A stretch of 64,000 bases of DNA from Limnomonas spitsbergensis (taxonomy: Eukaryota > Chlorophyta > Chlorophyceae > Chlamydomonadales), in assembly GCA_037349105.1 (NCBI GenBank), contig JAYJMM010000081.1:1798001-1862000 (forward strand), read 5' to 3'. Position numbers and translations under genes: made by a program. Positions 20,882 to 34,300 of this stretch are shown here, piece after piece. Below the pieces are notes generated by a model. The model searched no databases, was not told the origin of the DNA, and was given only the letters and a program-made list of their open reading frames with translations. How positions within the stretch are numbered: the stretch's first letter is position 1; each line of letters begins with the position of its first letter.

Positions 20882-22256
20882 AGGCGTCCTTCACTGTCGT
20901 GAGGAAAGAAGTCCGCCACGGACCCGAAGCGCACATCGCGTGTCCTTTAGAAAGGGACGAAGTAACTCTAGCCTGATCAGCCTGATTTGCCAATTCCTGC
21001 AAAAGGTGCTTGTGCTGTGAAATTGGCTTTTTGTTTGTCAGCAATCGGCCTTGGACAGTGCTTGAACAACACCTTGCTGAGGAAATCTCCAGAGAGAGAT
21101 TGCCAAGTTAAGCCCTGTTAATCATTGTGCGTGGCTGCTCAGTGTTGGGTCCAAGAGAGGCTTGAAGATTTGGCTGTGGATTTATACACCGAGCAAATGA
21201 ATTACCTGTGTGCTTGAGGATTGTGATTGAGGTGGATCCAACCCGCCAAGCATTGACAGAAGTAAACCCGAGGGATCAAGGTTCCGAGTTTAAAACCCAG
21301 TGGTCCAAGGCTTTGTGCAGGACCACGAAGCTGAGCGGACAACACGCAGGAGGCTACAACCACGCAAGGCGTGCGACTACAAGAGCTGCCCAACAAAAGG
21401 TGGGAGGTGCTGAAGGCGAGGGAAAATTCCGCCATACCTGGAATTGTTTAGCATGAAAAAGCAGGAAGGCGAGACCTGTCCTGCAATTTGCTGTACCTGT
21501 CGTCTGAACCTGACTTGCAGGCCCTCACGAGGCCGCAGTAGGAACAAGAGGCAGAAGCCTGACGTTAGCAGATCCTGTAGTGGGTGTTGCTAGCACAACT
21601 GCAAGACCGTGTGGTTCGTAGATTGCCTGTAGGAATGACAGAAGTACATCTACATCCTGATAGGCACCAGCACCCTGACGCCCAACGGAGGAGTGGGCGT
21701 GTGAGGGGGCTGGAGCCAGTTGCAGACCTGATGGAGGCTAGTGATGAACTAATTGCAGAAGCCCTGATGGTGGCGGAGAAGCTGGCAGGGCCAGTGGATC
21801 CGACAACAAGGGCCTGCAAAGTGCCAGAGCCTGACCGCTCCCTACCCAGAGGGGCAGGGATGCTGGCTGATGGCTCGGTGTGTGCGACATGTAAAGGCAT
21901 CGGTCGAGGGGGTCCAGTGCCCGCTAATTCCAGGACCAGCCTGGAATCTGAGCAGTGGCCGACTCAAGCGGGAACTCCATAGCTGATCTTGGATCAGGCA
22001 GCTGAAGTGTCCCAGAGCAGTGACACAAGGCGGGACTGTGGTCCTGACGCCGCCCCGCAGCAGAATCCGCCCAAGGTGGCAAGGGTTACGCAGCAGGTCA
22101 GAGAAGAGCTCTGCCATCCTGATCTCAAAACGCGGGGCGCGAAAGGCCAGCGCGGTAACACAGACCGCGTCCAGGAAGATCCTGGCAGCGAGGGCAAGGA
22201 GGAAGAGGAAGAGGACAGCGAGGAGGAGAGGGCTTAGGAGGCAAAACCTAGCAGAA

Positions 22257-22832
22257 AATCCTGGGAAACGGACAGGCTGCGCAACTAGGTGCAGGTCATG
22301 CAGAAAGATCTGAAGAGGAAGGAAGAGCAACTGTACCGCTAGGTGCCTCCTCGCTGGCCCCCCTAGCCATGTCGTCGTCCACTGGTCCTTTCTGACCAGG
22401 GTCCTTCTCCTCCGTTCCTTGTTGCTCACCCTGACTGGGGTGCTCGCTTTCCTCGTCCGTGTCATTCTCCCAGGGAGATGCCAGACAAAACATTTCCTGG
22501 ATACACGCTGCGAACTCTGGGTCTACAGGGACCGGGGGTGGGGCGCCCTCGGCGCTCCTCATCCCCTGGTTCAGCGGCTGCCCCGCCTGCTGATCTCCGA
22601 TGGCCTTGTACAGCTCTCGCAACTGATATGCGCGCAAGATGTACTGCTGCTGCACCTCGGTGAGCCGCTCATTGGCATCCTGTATGCTTGTCCACCTGGC
22701 CTGCTGCAGGTGCAAGTATTCCACCGAGGCAGCCGGCTGGCGGTACAGTTGCTCTTCCTTCCTCTTCAGATCTTTCTGCATGACCTGCACCTGGTTGCGC
22801 AGCCTGTCCGTTTCCCAGGATTTTGTTGTAGT
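22257..22832. repeat. 78-bp inverted repeat pair
   Basis: Plus 22257-22341 and the reverse complement of about 22737-22832 are near identical (ATCCTGGGAAACGGACAGGC, then GCAGAAAGATCTGAAGAGGA). Differences include CAACTAGG versus CAACCAGG, which puts a stop in the plus copy. Confidence 0.88.
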
Positions 22833-22868
22833 AAAGTAGTAGGGGCGGTACCCACGAGACAGGGACAC
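22296..22868 (-). CDS. Unrecognised coiled-coil-like open frame
   Basis: 190 codons, rich in Gln, Glu and Arg, with RLRNQVQVMQKDLKRKEEQL and YILRAYQLRELYKAIG segments that look helical/coiled-coil, then an acidic low-complexity half (DTDEESEHPSQGEQQ). I do not recognise the family. The KSWETDRLRNQVQVMQ region is duplicated in inverted orientation at 22257-22340, where the copy carries TAG stops. Probably part of a degraded mobile element. Confidence 0.3.
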   Translation of the reverse strand: MSLSRGYRPYYFTTTKSWETDRLRNQVQVMQKDLKRKEEQLYRQPAASVEYLHLQQARWTSIQDANERLTEVQQQYILRAYQLRELYKAIGDQQAGQPLNQGMRSAEGAPPPVPVDPEFAACIQEMFCLASPWENDTDEESEHPSQGEQQGTEEKDPGQKGPVDDDMARGASEEAPSGTVALPSSSDLSA

Positions 22869-23640
22869 CCAGACAGGCCCTAGACAGGAAGACTCTCCTA
22901 CTAGGACTGCGCCTTACAGTTATCATGTTAACAGCTCTTGTATGTAGTACAAGGAGCCTGAGTGTACGGCGCTGTACCGTATTTGTGAGTAGAGGACGCC
23001 TCTCTAAGGCGCCCTGACCGGAGTTCACGGTATTTACCATAGTATTGCAGTTACTGCTTTATGGTGCGACAAAACGGAACCAATATCGTAATTTCACGTT
23101 TTTTGATGTTTCTTTGCGGTCAAATATGCTCTGATGAGAGGGTTGCGCCTCAGGACTAACGAAACGGAAACGCCCGCTTAAAATCCAAGGCCAATACAAT
23201 TGATAAGGATGGGAGACTATCGCCTGAGACACCTTGTTTGCTTGTACTGGTCAATTGACAATTGGCCTAGGGACGGAATGGGCCCAAGGATGGGACATCC
23301 ACCCCTCAACATTCCTTGTTTGAAAATGATAGTAAATCTCTGAACCATGTATGGGCCAACTAGAATGACAAAGACCCCATGCCCATCTCAGCCAGTGAAA
23401 GTAGTGACGCGACGAAATATGACGTGCGGTTTTAAGCAGGCTGCACCGATTCGGCACATTCACGGCACCGCCTGATCACCCAAAACAGAGAAACTAGCGC
23501 AAGCGCTACGACAATCACAAGCACGATAACAAGTATCGCATTCAGTTATATGTAACTGATTGAGAGTAACTAGTTTGCCGCAAGGACCTATGATATGAAA
23601 TAGTAAGCATTTGCAAACGGTGGATTCCTGCTCTTTTTGT

Positions 23641-24160
23641 CCAGAGAAGGATCACGATTGCTCCGATCAGAGCAGAGCAGCTTGGAGGATAAAGCGTGCG
23701 GCGTGCATGTGTGTGTTTGAACGAGAAACTGGCAGTTTAAAGTCTGATTCCTGCCCAAAGGGCGAAGGTAAGCGCATTGCCTAGATATGAGATGAAAAGA
23801 GGGCAGTCAACAAATAGAATGCAAACAAGTGAATTCCAGGTGAGCAATGATCCGTGCTGTATTTCATTGATTGTTTAAAAGACACATGACAACAATGGCA
23901 ACACTCCTAAAGCTGAAGGATATCCTCTCCTCCTCCTCCTCCTCTTCCTCCGGCTTCCCCCCCCCCCCCCCCCCTTTTGCGCAAGATTTCACGAAGCTGA
24001 AGCAAGCCAGCGACGGACAGGGCTCCATCGCGCCTCACCATGCCATCGAGTTGAGATTCACTGACTCCGCACTGCACGACGGTGGTAGGTTACTAATAGC
24101 TGCAGCAACTCAACACTCCGCCAACGAAGGCTACAGAACGCAGCAGCAGCAAGCCAGCGA
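23641..24160. other. Intergenic, nothing recognised
   Basis: Includes a (CCT)n run at about 23928-23950 and a C18 homopolymer at about 23957-23974. No supportable gene. Confidence 0.5.
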
Positions 24161-24960
24161 GTGTGTCCACAATATGCTGCGGCAAGCCTTCATGTGGACA
24201 AACTCGTTGTTCATGTCTGCCGGCCCGCTGGCGCTCAGGCCGCGAAGCTCCACCAAGACCTAGGTGAACGGCGTACGCAGCAACAGCAGGCCAAGCACGA
24301 TCAAGGCTACTTGGCACTGCAGCAGCAAGCCGATGACATTTTTGGCTGAATGACTTGGAAGCAAGCCATGTAGCCAAAGGGCAGGCTGCATCATGCTGCG
24401 GCATGCCTTCATGTGGACAAACTCGCTGTGCATGTCCGCCAGCCCACTGTCATCTTGACTTTGAAGCCGGCCATGTAGCCAAAGGGCAGGCTGCATGACC
24501 TGGCTGACTTAGAACTTGGCTGACTTAGAACCTGGCAGACTTGGAAGCAGGTCATGTAGCCAAAGGGCAGGCTACATGACGCGGCTGTAGACCATGGAAC
24601 CAACGAGAAGGTGACATGACGTGACAGCAGACCAAGTAGCCAAGCAGCCAACGACGAGACGCAGCAGCAGATCGTGAAGCCAATGACACAGCGACATAAT
24701 GCAGCAGCAGGTCTTGTAACCAACGAGGAGATGACATGACGTAGCTGTAGAACATGAAGCCAGCGAGCAGGCAACATGACGCGGCAACAGACCGTGCAGC
24801 CTACATCATACTGCTGCAGATCATCAAAAGTGGTCCGACAAGTGGTCTGACAAGAGGTCTGATGGTCATGCGGTCCAGGCCCCCCCTTCAAGCTTGGTCT
24901 CTAGTGGCAAAGCTTGACCAGGATCTGTGTGGACGGAGGCAAAAGGCTGCATGATGCAGC
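24160..24960 (-). repeat. Degenerate copies of the kinase last exon
   Basis: On minus, 24290-24205 (plus: CTCAGGCCGCGAAGCTCCAC, then AGGTGAACGGCGTACGC) is a decayed copy of the kinase terminal exon part encoding FTQILVQLRALSEGGLLDN (25393-25470). Further decayed copies lie near 24425-24470 and 24885-24945. Between them, GCAGCAGACC..AAGCCA..GACATGACG units of about 60 bp repeat. Confidence 0.7.
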
Positions 24961-25385
24961 ATCAGGCCCACGGCAAGAAGGCTGCGTCACGGCATGATGC
25001 TGCAGCAGGCCCACGCGTTGGGCTTAACTGCATGATGCAACAGCAGGCCCACGCCAAGAGGGCTGCTCCACTGCATGACGCTGCATCAGGCCCACGGCAA
25101 GAAGGCTGCGTTACTGTATGACGCTGCAGCAGGCCCACGCGTTGGGCTTAACTGCATGATGCACCAGCAGGCCCACGGCAAGAGGGCTGCTGCACTACAT
25201 GACGCTGCAGCAGGCCCACGCGTTGGGCTTAACTGCATGATGCACCACCAGGCCCACGGCAAGAGGGCTGCTGCACTACATGACGCTGCAGCAGGCCCAC
25301 GCGTTGGGCTTAACTGCATGATGCACCAGCAGGCCCACGGCAAGAGGGCTGCTCCACTACATGACGCTACAGCAGGCCATGGCAC
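24950..25385. repeat. Tandem array abutting the kinase stop codon
   Basis: Units of about 60 bp (GGCCCACGGCAAGAGGGCTG, CATGACGCTGCAGCAGGCCC, ACGCGTTGGGCTTAACTGC). Each contains a copy of the last exon end, plus-strand CATGACGCTACAGCAGGCC at 25360-25378, which encodes the C-terminal ACCSVM and stop on minus. Confidence 0.88.
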
Positions 25386-28300
25386 TAGGCTTCACAGACA
25401 TGTTGTCCAAGAGCCCCCCTTCGCTCAAGGCGCGGAGCTGCACAAGGATCTGCGTGAACGGCGGTCGCTTGGCCGGCTCCTGGTCCCAGCACGCCTCGAT
25501 CAGGGTCCTCAAGGGCTCTGGCCAGCCCTCCGGGATTCGATCTCGCACGCCCTGTCCAGCCAGGCAGTACATTGTTTAGGGTTAAGGGTGTTTAAGGTTC
25601 AGGGTGCGGTTCAGTCAGCCCCAGGCAGTACATTGTTTAGGGTTAAGGGGGTTTAAGGTTCAGGGTGCGGTTCAGTCAGCCCCAGGCAGTACATTGTTTA
25701 GGGTTAAGGGGGTTTGAGGTTCAGGGTGCGGTTCAGTCAGCCCCAGGCAGTACATTGTTTAGGGTTAAGGGGTTTAAGGTTCAGGGTGCGGTTCAGTCTG
25801 CCCCAGGCAGTACATTGTTTAGGGTTAATGGGGTTTAAGGTTCAGGGTGCGGTTCAGCCAGCCCCAGGCAGTACATTGTTTAGGGTTAATGGGGTTTAAG
25901 GTTCAGGGTGCGGTTCAGTCAGCCCCAGGCAGTACATTGTTTAGGGTTAAGGGGGTTTGAGGTTCAGGGTGCGGTTCAGTCAGCCCCAGGCAGTACATTG
26001 TTTAGGGTTAAGGGGTTTAAGGTTCAGGATGGTCAGTCTGCCCCAGGCAGTACATTGTTTAGGGTTAATGGGGTTTAAGGTTCAGGGTGCGGTTCAGCCA
26101 GCCCCAGGCAGTACATTGTTTAGGGTTAAGGGGGTTTAAGGTTCAGGGTGCGGTTCAGTCAGCCCCAAGCAGTACATTGTTTAGGGTTAAGGGTGTTTAA
26201 GGTTCAGGGTGTGGTTCAGTCAGCCCCAGGCAGTACATTGTTTAGGGTTAAGGGGGTTTAAGGTTCAGGGTGCGGTTCAGTCAGCCCCAGGCGGTATATT
26301 GTTTAGGGTTAAGGGGGTTTAAGGTTCAGGGTGCGGTTCAGTCAGCCAGTGCAAGTGTAGTACGCACATGGGTCCTTTGGATGCAGGACTCACGTAGTTC
26401 ACACCCCTGTCCTTTTTGAAGCAGTACACGTGCAGTACACACCTGTGTCCTTTTCGAAGCAGTACATGTGTACTGCACACCTGTGTCCTTTTAATTGCGA
26501 AGCAGTACATGTGCAGTGCACACCTGTGTCCTTTTCGTTTTCGTAGCAGTACATGTGTAGTACACACCTGTGCCCTTTGGAAGCAGTACAAGTGTAGTGC
26601 GTCCACTCCGCCCGTCATGAACTCGCCCCTCAAAGATAGCAGCCGTCCGTTGAACAGCTCATACATAATCACTGCAAAGCTGAACACATCCTACACATGT
26701 ACAGAATCCAGGTTCAAGGTTTTAGGATTTAAGGGTTTAAACAATTTAGGGTGTAAGGGTACATAATCCAGGTTCAGGGTTTAAGTGTTTAAGATAAAAT
26801 AATCCAGGGTATAACATTTTCAGGGTACAGCACCCAGGTGCATGGTTTAAAGTTTCAAGGAATTTTTTATTGAATGACTGAAAAGCAGAAAATACGGTAT
26901 CCTCCACAGAGTTGGGGATTCTGGTTCAGGGTATAAGGTAAAGGATTTCTTTTGGCTTACCGCAAAGATGCACATATTATACACAGCCCCAACCCATCAG
27001 CCCACCATCACTCTTCATCAGCCCACCACCACTCTTCATCAGCCCACCATCACTCCTTATCAGCCACACATAACTCCTTATCAGCACACCACCACACCCC
27101 ATCAGCCCACACCACCCCCCATCAGCCCACCACCACTCCCCACCAGCCCACCACTACTCCCCATCAGCCCACCACTACTCCTCACCAGCCCGCCATCACT
27201 CCCCACCAGCCCACCACCACTCACCATCAGCCCACCACCACACGGTCCACACCCCACCACCACTCCCCACCACCACATCCCACCACCAATCCACCACCAC
27301 TCCACATCAGCCCACCATCACTCCCCACTAGCCCACCATCACTCCCTACCAGCCCACCATCTCTCCCCACTAGCCCACCATCACTCCCTACCAGCCCACC
27401 ACCACTCCCCACCAGCCCACCACCACTCACCACCAGCCCACCACCACTCCCCACCAGCCCACCACCACTCACCACCAGCCCACCATCACTTCCCACCAGC
27501 CCACCACCACTCCTCACCAGCCCACCACCACTCACCACCTTCTCGTTGTACACATGGCCGCTGAACATCTCTGGCGCCATGTACATCAGGCTGCCCACCT
27601 GCACACTTACGATAGAAACGCAATTCAGCTACACCTCAGCTATATCAGCAACACCTCCGCTACATCAGGGCCTACGGCTGAGGGGGCCCAGGGCAGCAGC
27701 ATGCCATTATGTACATCAAGCTGCCATCCTACACACACGGATGTCAAGAAAAAAATGTGTGAATTCAGGTACACGCTGGGCACATGTCAGCTACGCTCTA
27801 GCTGATGTTCAGCTACACTTCAGCATCTGTATCTCTGATGCCATGTGACATGAGACCCCCAATTTGTGCACGTGGTTGTCCTCAGCTTAGCTTCTTTTAA
27901 TCCAGCTATATGTCAGTTACATGTCAGCTTCATGTCAGCTACATGTCAGCTACATCTTGTGCTATGAGCACGGAGCTCTCAACCTGTCCACATTGACGGT
28001 TCCATATGGAACCCTCGATTACTGTAGATTAGCTCTTCCCTCCTGCCAAGTCACACCATCCCTACATTGGCGCATATGACAAAGGCAGTCCACTACGCAC
28101 CGAACTAATCACCGGCAGCCCTCCCCACCTGCCCTTACCAACGCCCGTTCCCACCTGCATTTGCACATCTGACTCCGGCGGTCCGCTGCGCACTGAACTA
28201 AACACCGGCAGCTCTACCTACCTGCCCTTTCCCACGCCCTCTCCCAGTAGCGGCGCGGATGTGGCTTCGGCCCAGGCTGCGCTGTTTCCATAACTCTCAC

Positions 28301-31300
28301 GCCCCCCACAGGGCGTAGCCTTCTTTCTTTCTTCCCAAAGCCCTCTCCCACCTGCCTCGTCGCATCCGCAAAGTTCCATTCCTTGGCCGCCTTTGCCGCT
28401 TGCGACACGGCGTCTCCGATGCTCTGCCCGATCTGTCCGCCCTCCCTACCCCGCCCCGCCATCGAGCTGAACGGTTGGAATTCAGTCCGCTGCTGCTCAA
28501 CCGGGACACTTGCATAGTCCAGGCCGGGAATCGCGGGCGTCGCCTGGAAGCCGATAAAGCCGCCGGAGGCGGCGGGCCACGCATGCGACTCCGGCAAGCA
28601 TGCCGCAGCGGCGTCTACTGAGAACTTCGGCAGCATGCTGTTGCTGTTTCCCTGAAGCTCCTCGAGGATAGAGTGGATACCCAGCTGCTGATGCTGCTGG
28701 GCGGCGGCGGCGGCGGCGGCGGCAGCGCTGCCGCCGCCGCTCTCCTCTTCTTCTCCTTGTGCGTCGATGTCTGCCTCCATCTGCTCTGCCGCGGTGATCG
28801 CGGCGTGGTCGAGCGCGAGGATCGCGAGGGTCTTGCCGACAGGGTGCTTCAGGCCGCTCTCCGCGTTCATGAGGCTCAGCATCAGGTCGGGGCTCGGGCG
28901 GCTCAAGGATCCTAGCTTATTCGTGGAAGAGACCCGTGTTCCAGAGGGCATCGAGAGCTGTGGGGTCGCCTCAGACGACATGCCCCCGGACGTGCTTTCT
29001 CCGGGGGACTTAGGCGGCTCAGCGGCGGCGGCTGGCGCCGCCGCATATCCGGCGGCTGTCAGGGCCGCCAGCGCGCTGTTGTGACCGCGGCGGCTGCCCT
29101 GGTCCGAAGACGACTGCCCGTGCGAGGACTCCGCCCGCTGCTCTGCCCTGGCTTCCATATCAGCCAGGCTCCGCCGGGAGCTCCTAGGGGCCGTCGCCGC
29201 CGCCGTCGCACCCGCCGTCGCCGCTAGCGCCGCAGCCACCCCACCGGCTTTATGTACAGAGCTCTCGTCTGTCCCGGAGGAGTTCATCCGGTGCATCGAC
29301 CCGCCGGGCTGCCCGACACCGTTGCTGGCGTTGTTGTTGGCGTTGCTGCCAGGCTGTGCCTTGCTGCCCCTGCTGCTGCCCATTGCTTGGACCAGGCTGG
29401 TGGGGAGCATCTGACCTCTGCTGCTGGTGTTGACTGTGGCGGCGGCTTTGACGCCCCTGCTGCTGAGAGGCAGTGGTGCTTTGAAGCCATTACCACTGCT
29501 GAACATTGTTCCGCCATAGTACGACCTGATAAGGGGATGTGTGTGGGAGGGGGCATGGAAAAAGGTTAAGCAACTTTCGTCCACATCTCAACTGCTGAGA
29601 GGCAGTGGTGCTTTGAAGCCATTACCACTGCTGAACATTGTTCCGCCATTGTACGACCTGATCAGGGGGATGTGTGTGTGGGAGGGGGGGGCAAGGAAAA
29701 AGGTAAAGCAACGTCGTCCAAATCTCAACGGCTGAGGATCAGTGACGCTTTCAAGCCATTACCACTGCTGAACATTGCACCCCTGTACTAGGACCTTTTA
29801 AGGGGGGGGGCAGTGGGGGGGTAAAGCACAGCGTTTATTTTAGTGGGTACCGGATGACCAGACCACCTTTGCTGGGCCGCCCCGAGGCAACCTCTGGGGC
29901 GATTCTCACCAAACCTGGAGCGGCCTCCGGCCGGTGGCCCAAGCAGCAGGGCTGGCCGCACCAGGGGCTTGTGGCCGGGGGGCACAGTGTAGCTGAACTG
30001 TAGCTGTTAGTAGTATACCACTCACTACAATAAACACTGGTTAAGCACCCGGCAACCTGAACCTCTGCATAATCTTCTGATGCTCCTTGCTGCTCTGGAG
30101 CACCCCTTGGGCCTTGGCCAGTGGCTTTCACTGCGCTAAAAACCATTCGTTTGTCCGCTCTCATGACTTGTAGGTCGTCTGCAATTACTCTGCCAGCATA
30201 TCGTATTTTTCTACGAGACCGCAGCCCTGTCTATACTGGTTGCACTTATTTGAGGGCTGGGCCCAAAGAACGGAAAGTGTGAACTGCATGAGCGCTGGCA
30301 TCCCTGACCTAGTTTTCACCCAACTATTACATACCGTAACAGGCAGTGATGATACTGCAGTCTCTCACCTACCCCATCTCTTACTCCCCACAAGCCCCTC
30401 TCATTCCCTCATAACTCACTTGCCGCCATACAGGCCCCTCACATGCCCCCTGCACTCACTTGCCATCATACATGCCCCAGGCACTCACTTGCCACCACAA
30501 AGGAGCGATTCTTGATAGAGCATCCCACGCCGCCGTTTGACCCAGAGGTGGCCGCCAAACAGACCCACTCAGGAAATACCCCCGGCACTCACATACCACC
30601 ATACATGCCCCTCCCGAGCTCCGTGCACTCCCTTGCCACCATGCATGCCCCAGACACTCCCTTGCCATCATACACGTCCCAGACACTCAATTACCACCAT
30701 ACATGCCCCTCACATGCCCCCAGGCACTCACTTGCCACCATACATGGAGCCATCTTTAACAGAGCCCCCCAAGCCGCCGTTCGGCCCGGCGCCGCGTTGA
30801 GCTCTCTTGTGAAGACCAAAGTCCGCAAGCTTTGCAATCCTGAGAGTGCAAGGAGTTACAATCCTGAGAGTGCAATGAGTTACAATCCTATGAGTGCAAT
30901 GAGTTGCAATCATATGGGTGAAAGGGGTTACAATCCTATGAGTGCAAGGAGTTGCAATCATATGAGTGCAAGGGGTTACAATCCTGTGGTGCTGGTGCTG
31001 GTGCTGCTACTTCCACTCTCCTCACCCCTGCTCAGCTGGTATCCTTACTTCCGCTGCACCTGCTGCTGCTACTCTCGTTCCTGCTCTGCTGCTGCTGCCA
31101 CTCTCTTGTCCCTGTTCAGCTGCTTCTGTTACTCTCTTGTCCTGCTCTGCTGCTGCTGATACCACTACTTCTCTCCCAACCCTTGCACCCCTACCGTCCT
31201 TACTTCTGCTTGCAAGGCCCCGCACTGAGCATGCAGTTCCCCAGCTTCAGGTCTCTGTGCTTCTACTCCCACTCTCCTCACCCCTGCTCAGCTGGTATCC

Positions 31301-34300
31301 TTACTTCTTCTGCTGCTGCTGCTACAACTTATCCTTGCACCCTTACTGTCCTTACTTCTGCTTGCAGGGCCCCGCACTGAGCATGCAGTTCCCCAGCTTG
31401 AAGTCTCTGTGCTTCTACTCCCACTCTCCTCACCCCTGCTCAGCTGGTATCCTTACTTCTTCTGCTGCTGCTGCTACAACCTATCCTTGCAACCCTACTG
31501 TCCTTACTTCTGCTTGCAAGGTCCTGCACTGAGGAGGCAGTTCTCCAGCTTCAGGTCTCTATGGAGGATCATTGGCTTGCACACGCTATGGAGGTAGGAC
31601 ATCGCTGACGCTATTTGGCCGCACCACCGCAGTGCATCCAGCGGCGTGTAATAGGACATGCTGCAAGTGGCAGAATGTGGGGGGTCATCAAATCAGGGGC
31701 TTCTCAATGCAATAGATGTGGAGGTAGGATTTGGCTGCACGGCCGGAGGGCGTCGCTTAGCATGTAATAAGACGCGTTGTAATCATCAGGTCTTCCTTTC
31801 AAAGGATGGGGTGAATGCATGTCAGGATTACCGACAATGTGATATAACACATTGCATGCGTTGCTGTTACAAAGTCGATATGGTAACGGTGCATATGTGG
31901 CTTCGGCCCCGAGCTGCCCTGTTCCCTTAACCCGCACGCCCCTAGGGGGGCGTAGTTTTCTTTCTTTCTTTCTTACAAAGTCGATGCATCCACCCACGGC
32001 CTCATGCATCCACCCACGGCTTCATGCATCCACCCACGGCCTCATGCATCCACCCACGGCCCCATGCATCAACCCACGGCTTCATGCATCCACCCACGGC
32101 CCCATGCATCCACCCACGGCCTCATGCATCCACCCACGGCCTCATGCATCCACCCACGGCCCCATGCATCCACCCACGGCCTCATGCATCCACCCACGGC
32201 CCCATGCATCAACCCACGGCCTCATGCATCCACCCACGGCCCCATGCATCCACCCACGGCCTCATGCATCCACCCACGGCCTCATGCATCCACCCACGGC
32301 CTCATGCATCCACCCACAGCCCCATGCATCCACCCACGGCCTCATGCATCCACCCACGGCCCCATGCATCCACCCACGGCCCCATGCATCCACCCACGGC
32401 CTCATGCATCCACCCACGGCCCCATGCATCCACCCACGGCCTCATGCATCCACCCACGGCCCCATGCATCCACCCACGGCCTCATGCATCCACCCACGGC
32501 CTCATGCATCCACCCACGGCCTCATGCATCCACCCACAGCCCCATGCATCCACCCACGGCCCCATGCATCCACCCACGGCCTCATGCATCCACCCACGGC
32601 CCCATGCATCAACCCACGGCCCCATGCATCCACCCACGGCCTCATGCATCCACCCACGGCCTCATGCATCCACCCACGGCCCCATGCATCCACCCACGGC
32701 CCCATGCATCCACCCACGGCCTCATGCATCCACCCACGGCCTCATGCATCCACCCACGGCCTCATGCATCCACCCACGGCCTCATGCATCCACCCACGGC
32801 CTCATGCATCCACCCACGGCCTCATGCATCCACCCACGGCCTCATGCATCCACCCACAGCCCCATGCATCCACCCACGGCCTCATGCATCCACCCACGGC
32901 CCCATGCATCCACCCACGGCCCCATGCATCCACCCACGGCCTCATGCATCCACCCACGGCCTCATGCATACACCCACGGCCTCATGCATCCACCCACGGC
33001 CTCATGCATCCACCCACGGCCTCATGCATCCACCCACGGCCCCATGCATCCACCCACGGCCTCATGCATCCACCCACGGCCCCATGCATCCACCCACGGC
33101 CTCATGCATCCACCCACGGCCCCATGCATCCACCCACGGCCTCATGCATCCACCCACGGCCTCATGCATCCACCCACAGCCCCATGCATCCACCCACGGC
33201 CTCATGCATCCACCCACGGCCCCATGCATCCACCCACGGCCCCATGCATCCACCCACGGCCTCATGCATCCACCCACGGCCTCATGCATACACCCACGGC
33301 CTCATGCATCCACCCACGGCCTCATGCATCCACCCACGGCCTCATGCATCCACCCACGGCCCCATGCATCCACCCACGGCCTCATGCATCCACCCACGGC
33401 CCCATGCATCCACCCACGGCCCCATGCATCCACCCACGGCCCCATGCATCCACCCACGGCCTCATGCATCCACCCACGGCCCCATGCATCCACCCACGGC
33501 CTCATGCATCCACCCACGGCCTCATGCATCCACCCACGGCCCCATGCATCCACCCACGGCCTCATGCATCCACCCACGGCCTCATGCATCCACCCACGGC
33601 CTCATGCATCCACCCACGGCCTCATGCATCCACCCACAGCCCCATGCATCCACCCACGGCCTCATGCATCCACCCACGGCCCCATGCATCCACCCACGGC
33701 CCCATGCATCCACCCACGGCCTCATGCATCCACCCACGGCCTCATGCATCCACCCACGGCCTCATGCATCCACCCACGGCCTCATGCATCCACCCACGGC
33801 CTCATGCATCCACCCACGGCCCCATGCATCCACCCACGGCCTCATGCATCCACCCACGGCCCCATGCATCCACCCACGGCCTCATGCATCCACCCACGGC
33901 CCCATGCATCCACCCACGGCCTCATGCATCCACCCACGGCCCCATGCATCCACCCACGGCCTCATGCATCCACCCACGGCCTCATGCATCCACCCACGGC
34001 CCCATGCATCCACCCACGGCCTCATGCATCCACCCACGGCCCCATGCATCCACCCACGGCCTCATGCATCCACCCACGGCCCCATGCATCCACCCACGGC
34101 CTCATGCATCCACCCACGGCCTCATGCATCCACCCACGGCCTCATGCATCCACCCACGGCCTCATGCATCCACCCACGGCCTCATGCATCCACCCACGGC
34201 CTCATGCATCCACCCACGGGCTCATGCATCAGGAATTTATTTCAAAGGTTTGGTGCTTGGGATTAAGGGTTAAGGGTAAAAGGTGTGGTGCTTGGGATTT

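Larger units (their letters stand above)
20216..23640. mobile_element. Unclassified element-like region
   Basis: This segment lacks the tandem arrays typical of the introns and contains several uninterrupted frames: plus 21584-21982 (132 codons, with CATCKGIGRGGPVP), plus 21989-22237 (acidic tail EEEEEDSEEERA) and minus 22868-22296. None shows a reverse transcriptase, integrase or transposase motif I recognise. A 78-bp inverted copy of part of the minus frame lies at its end. It may be the remains of a transposon or virus-like insertion, but I cannot assign a class. Confidence 0.3.

Noticed and set aside
26952..27848. His/Pro/Thr-rich plus frame of 298 codons
   Set aside because: Translation of the 21-bp intron minisatellite.
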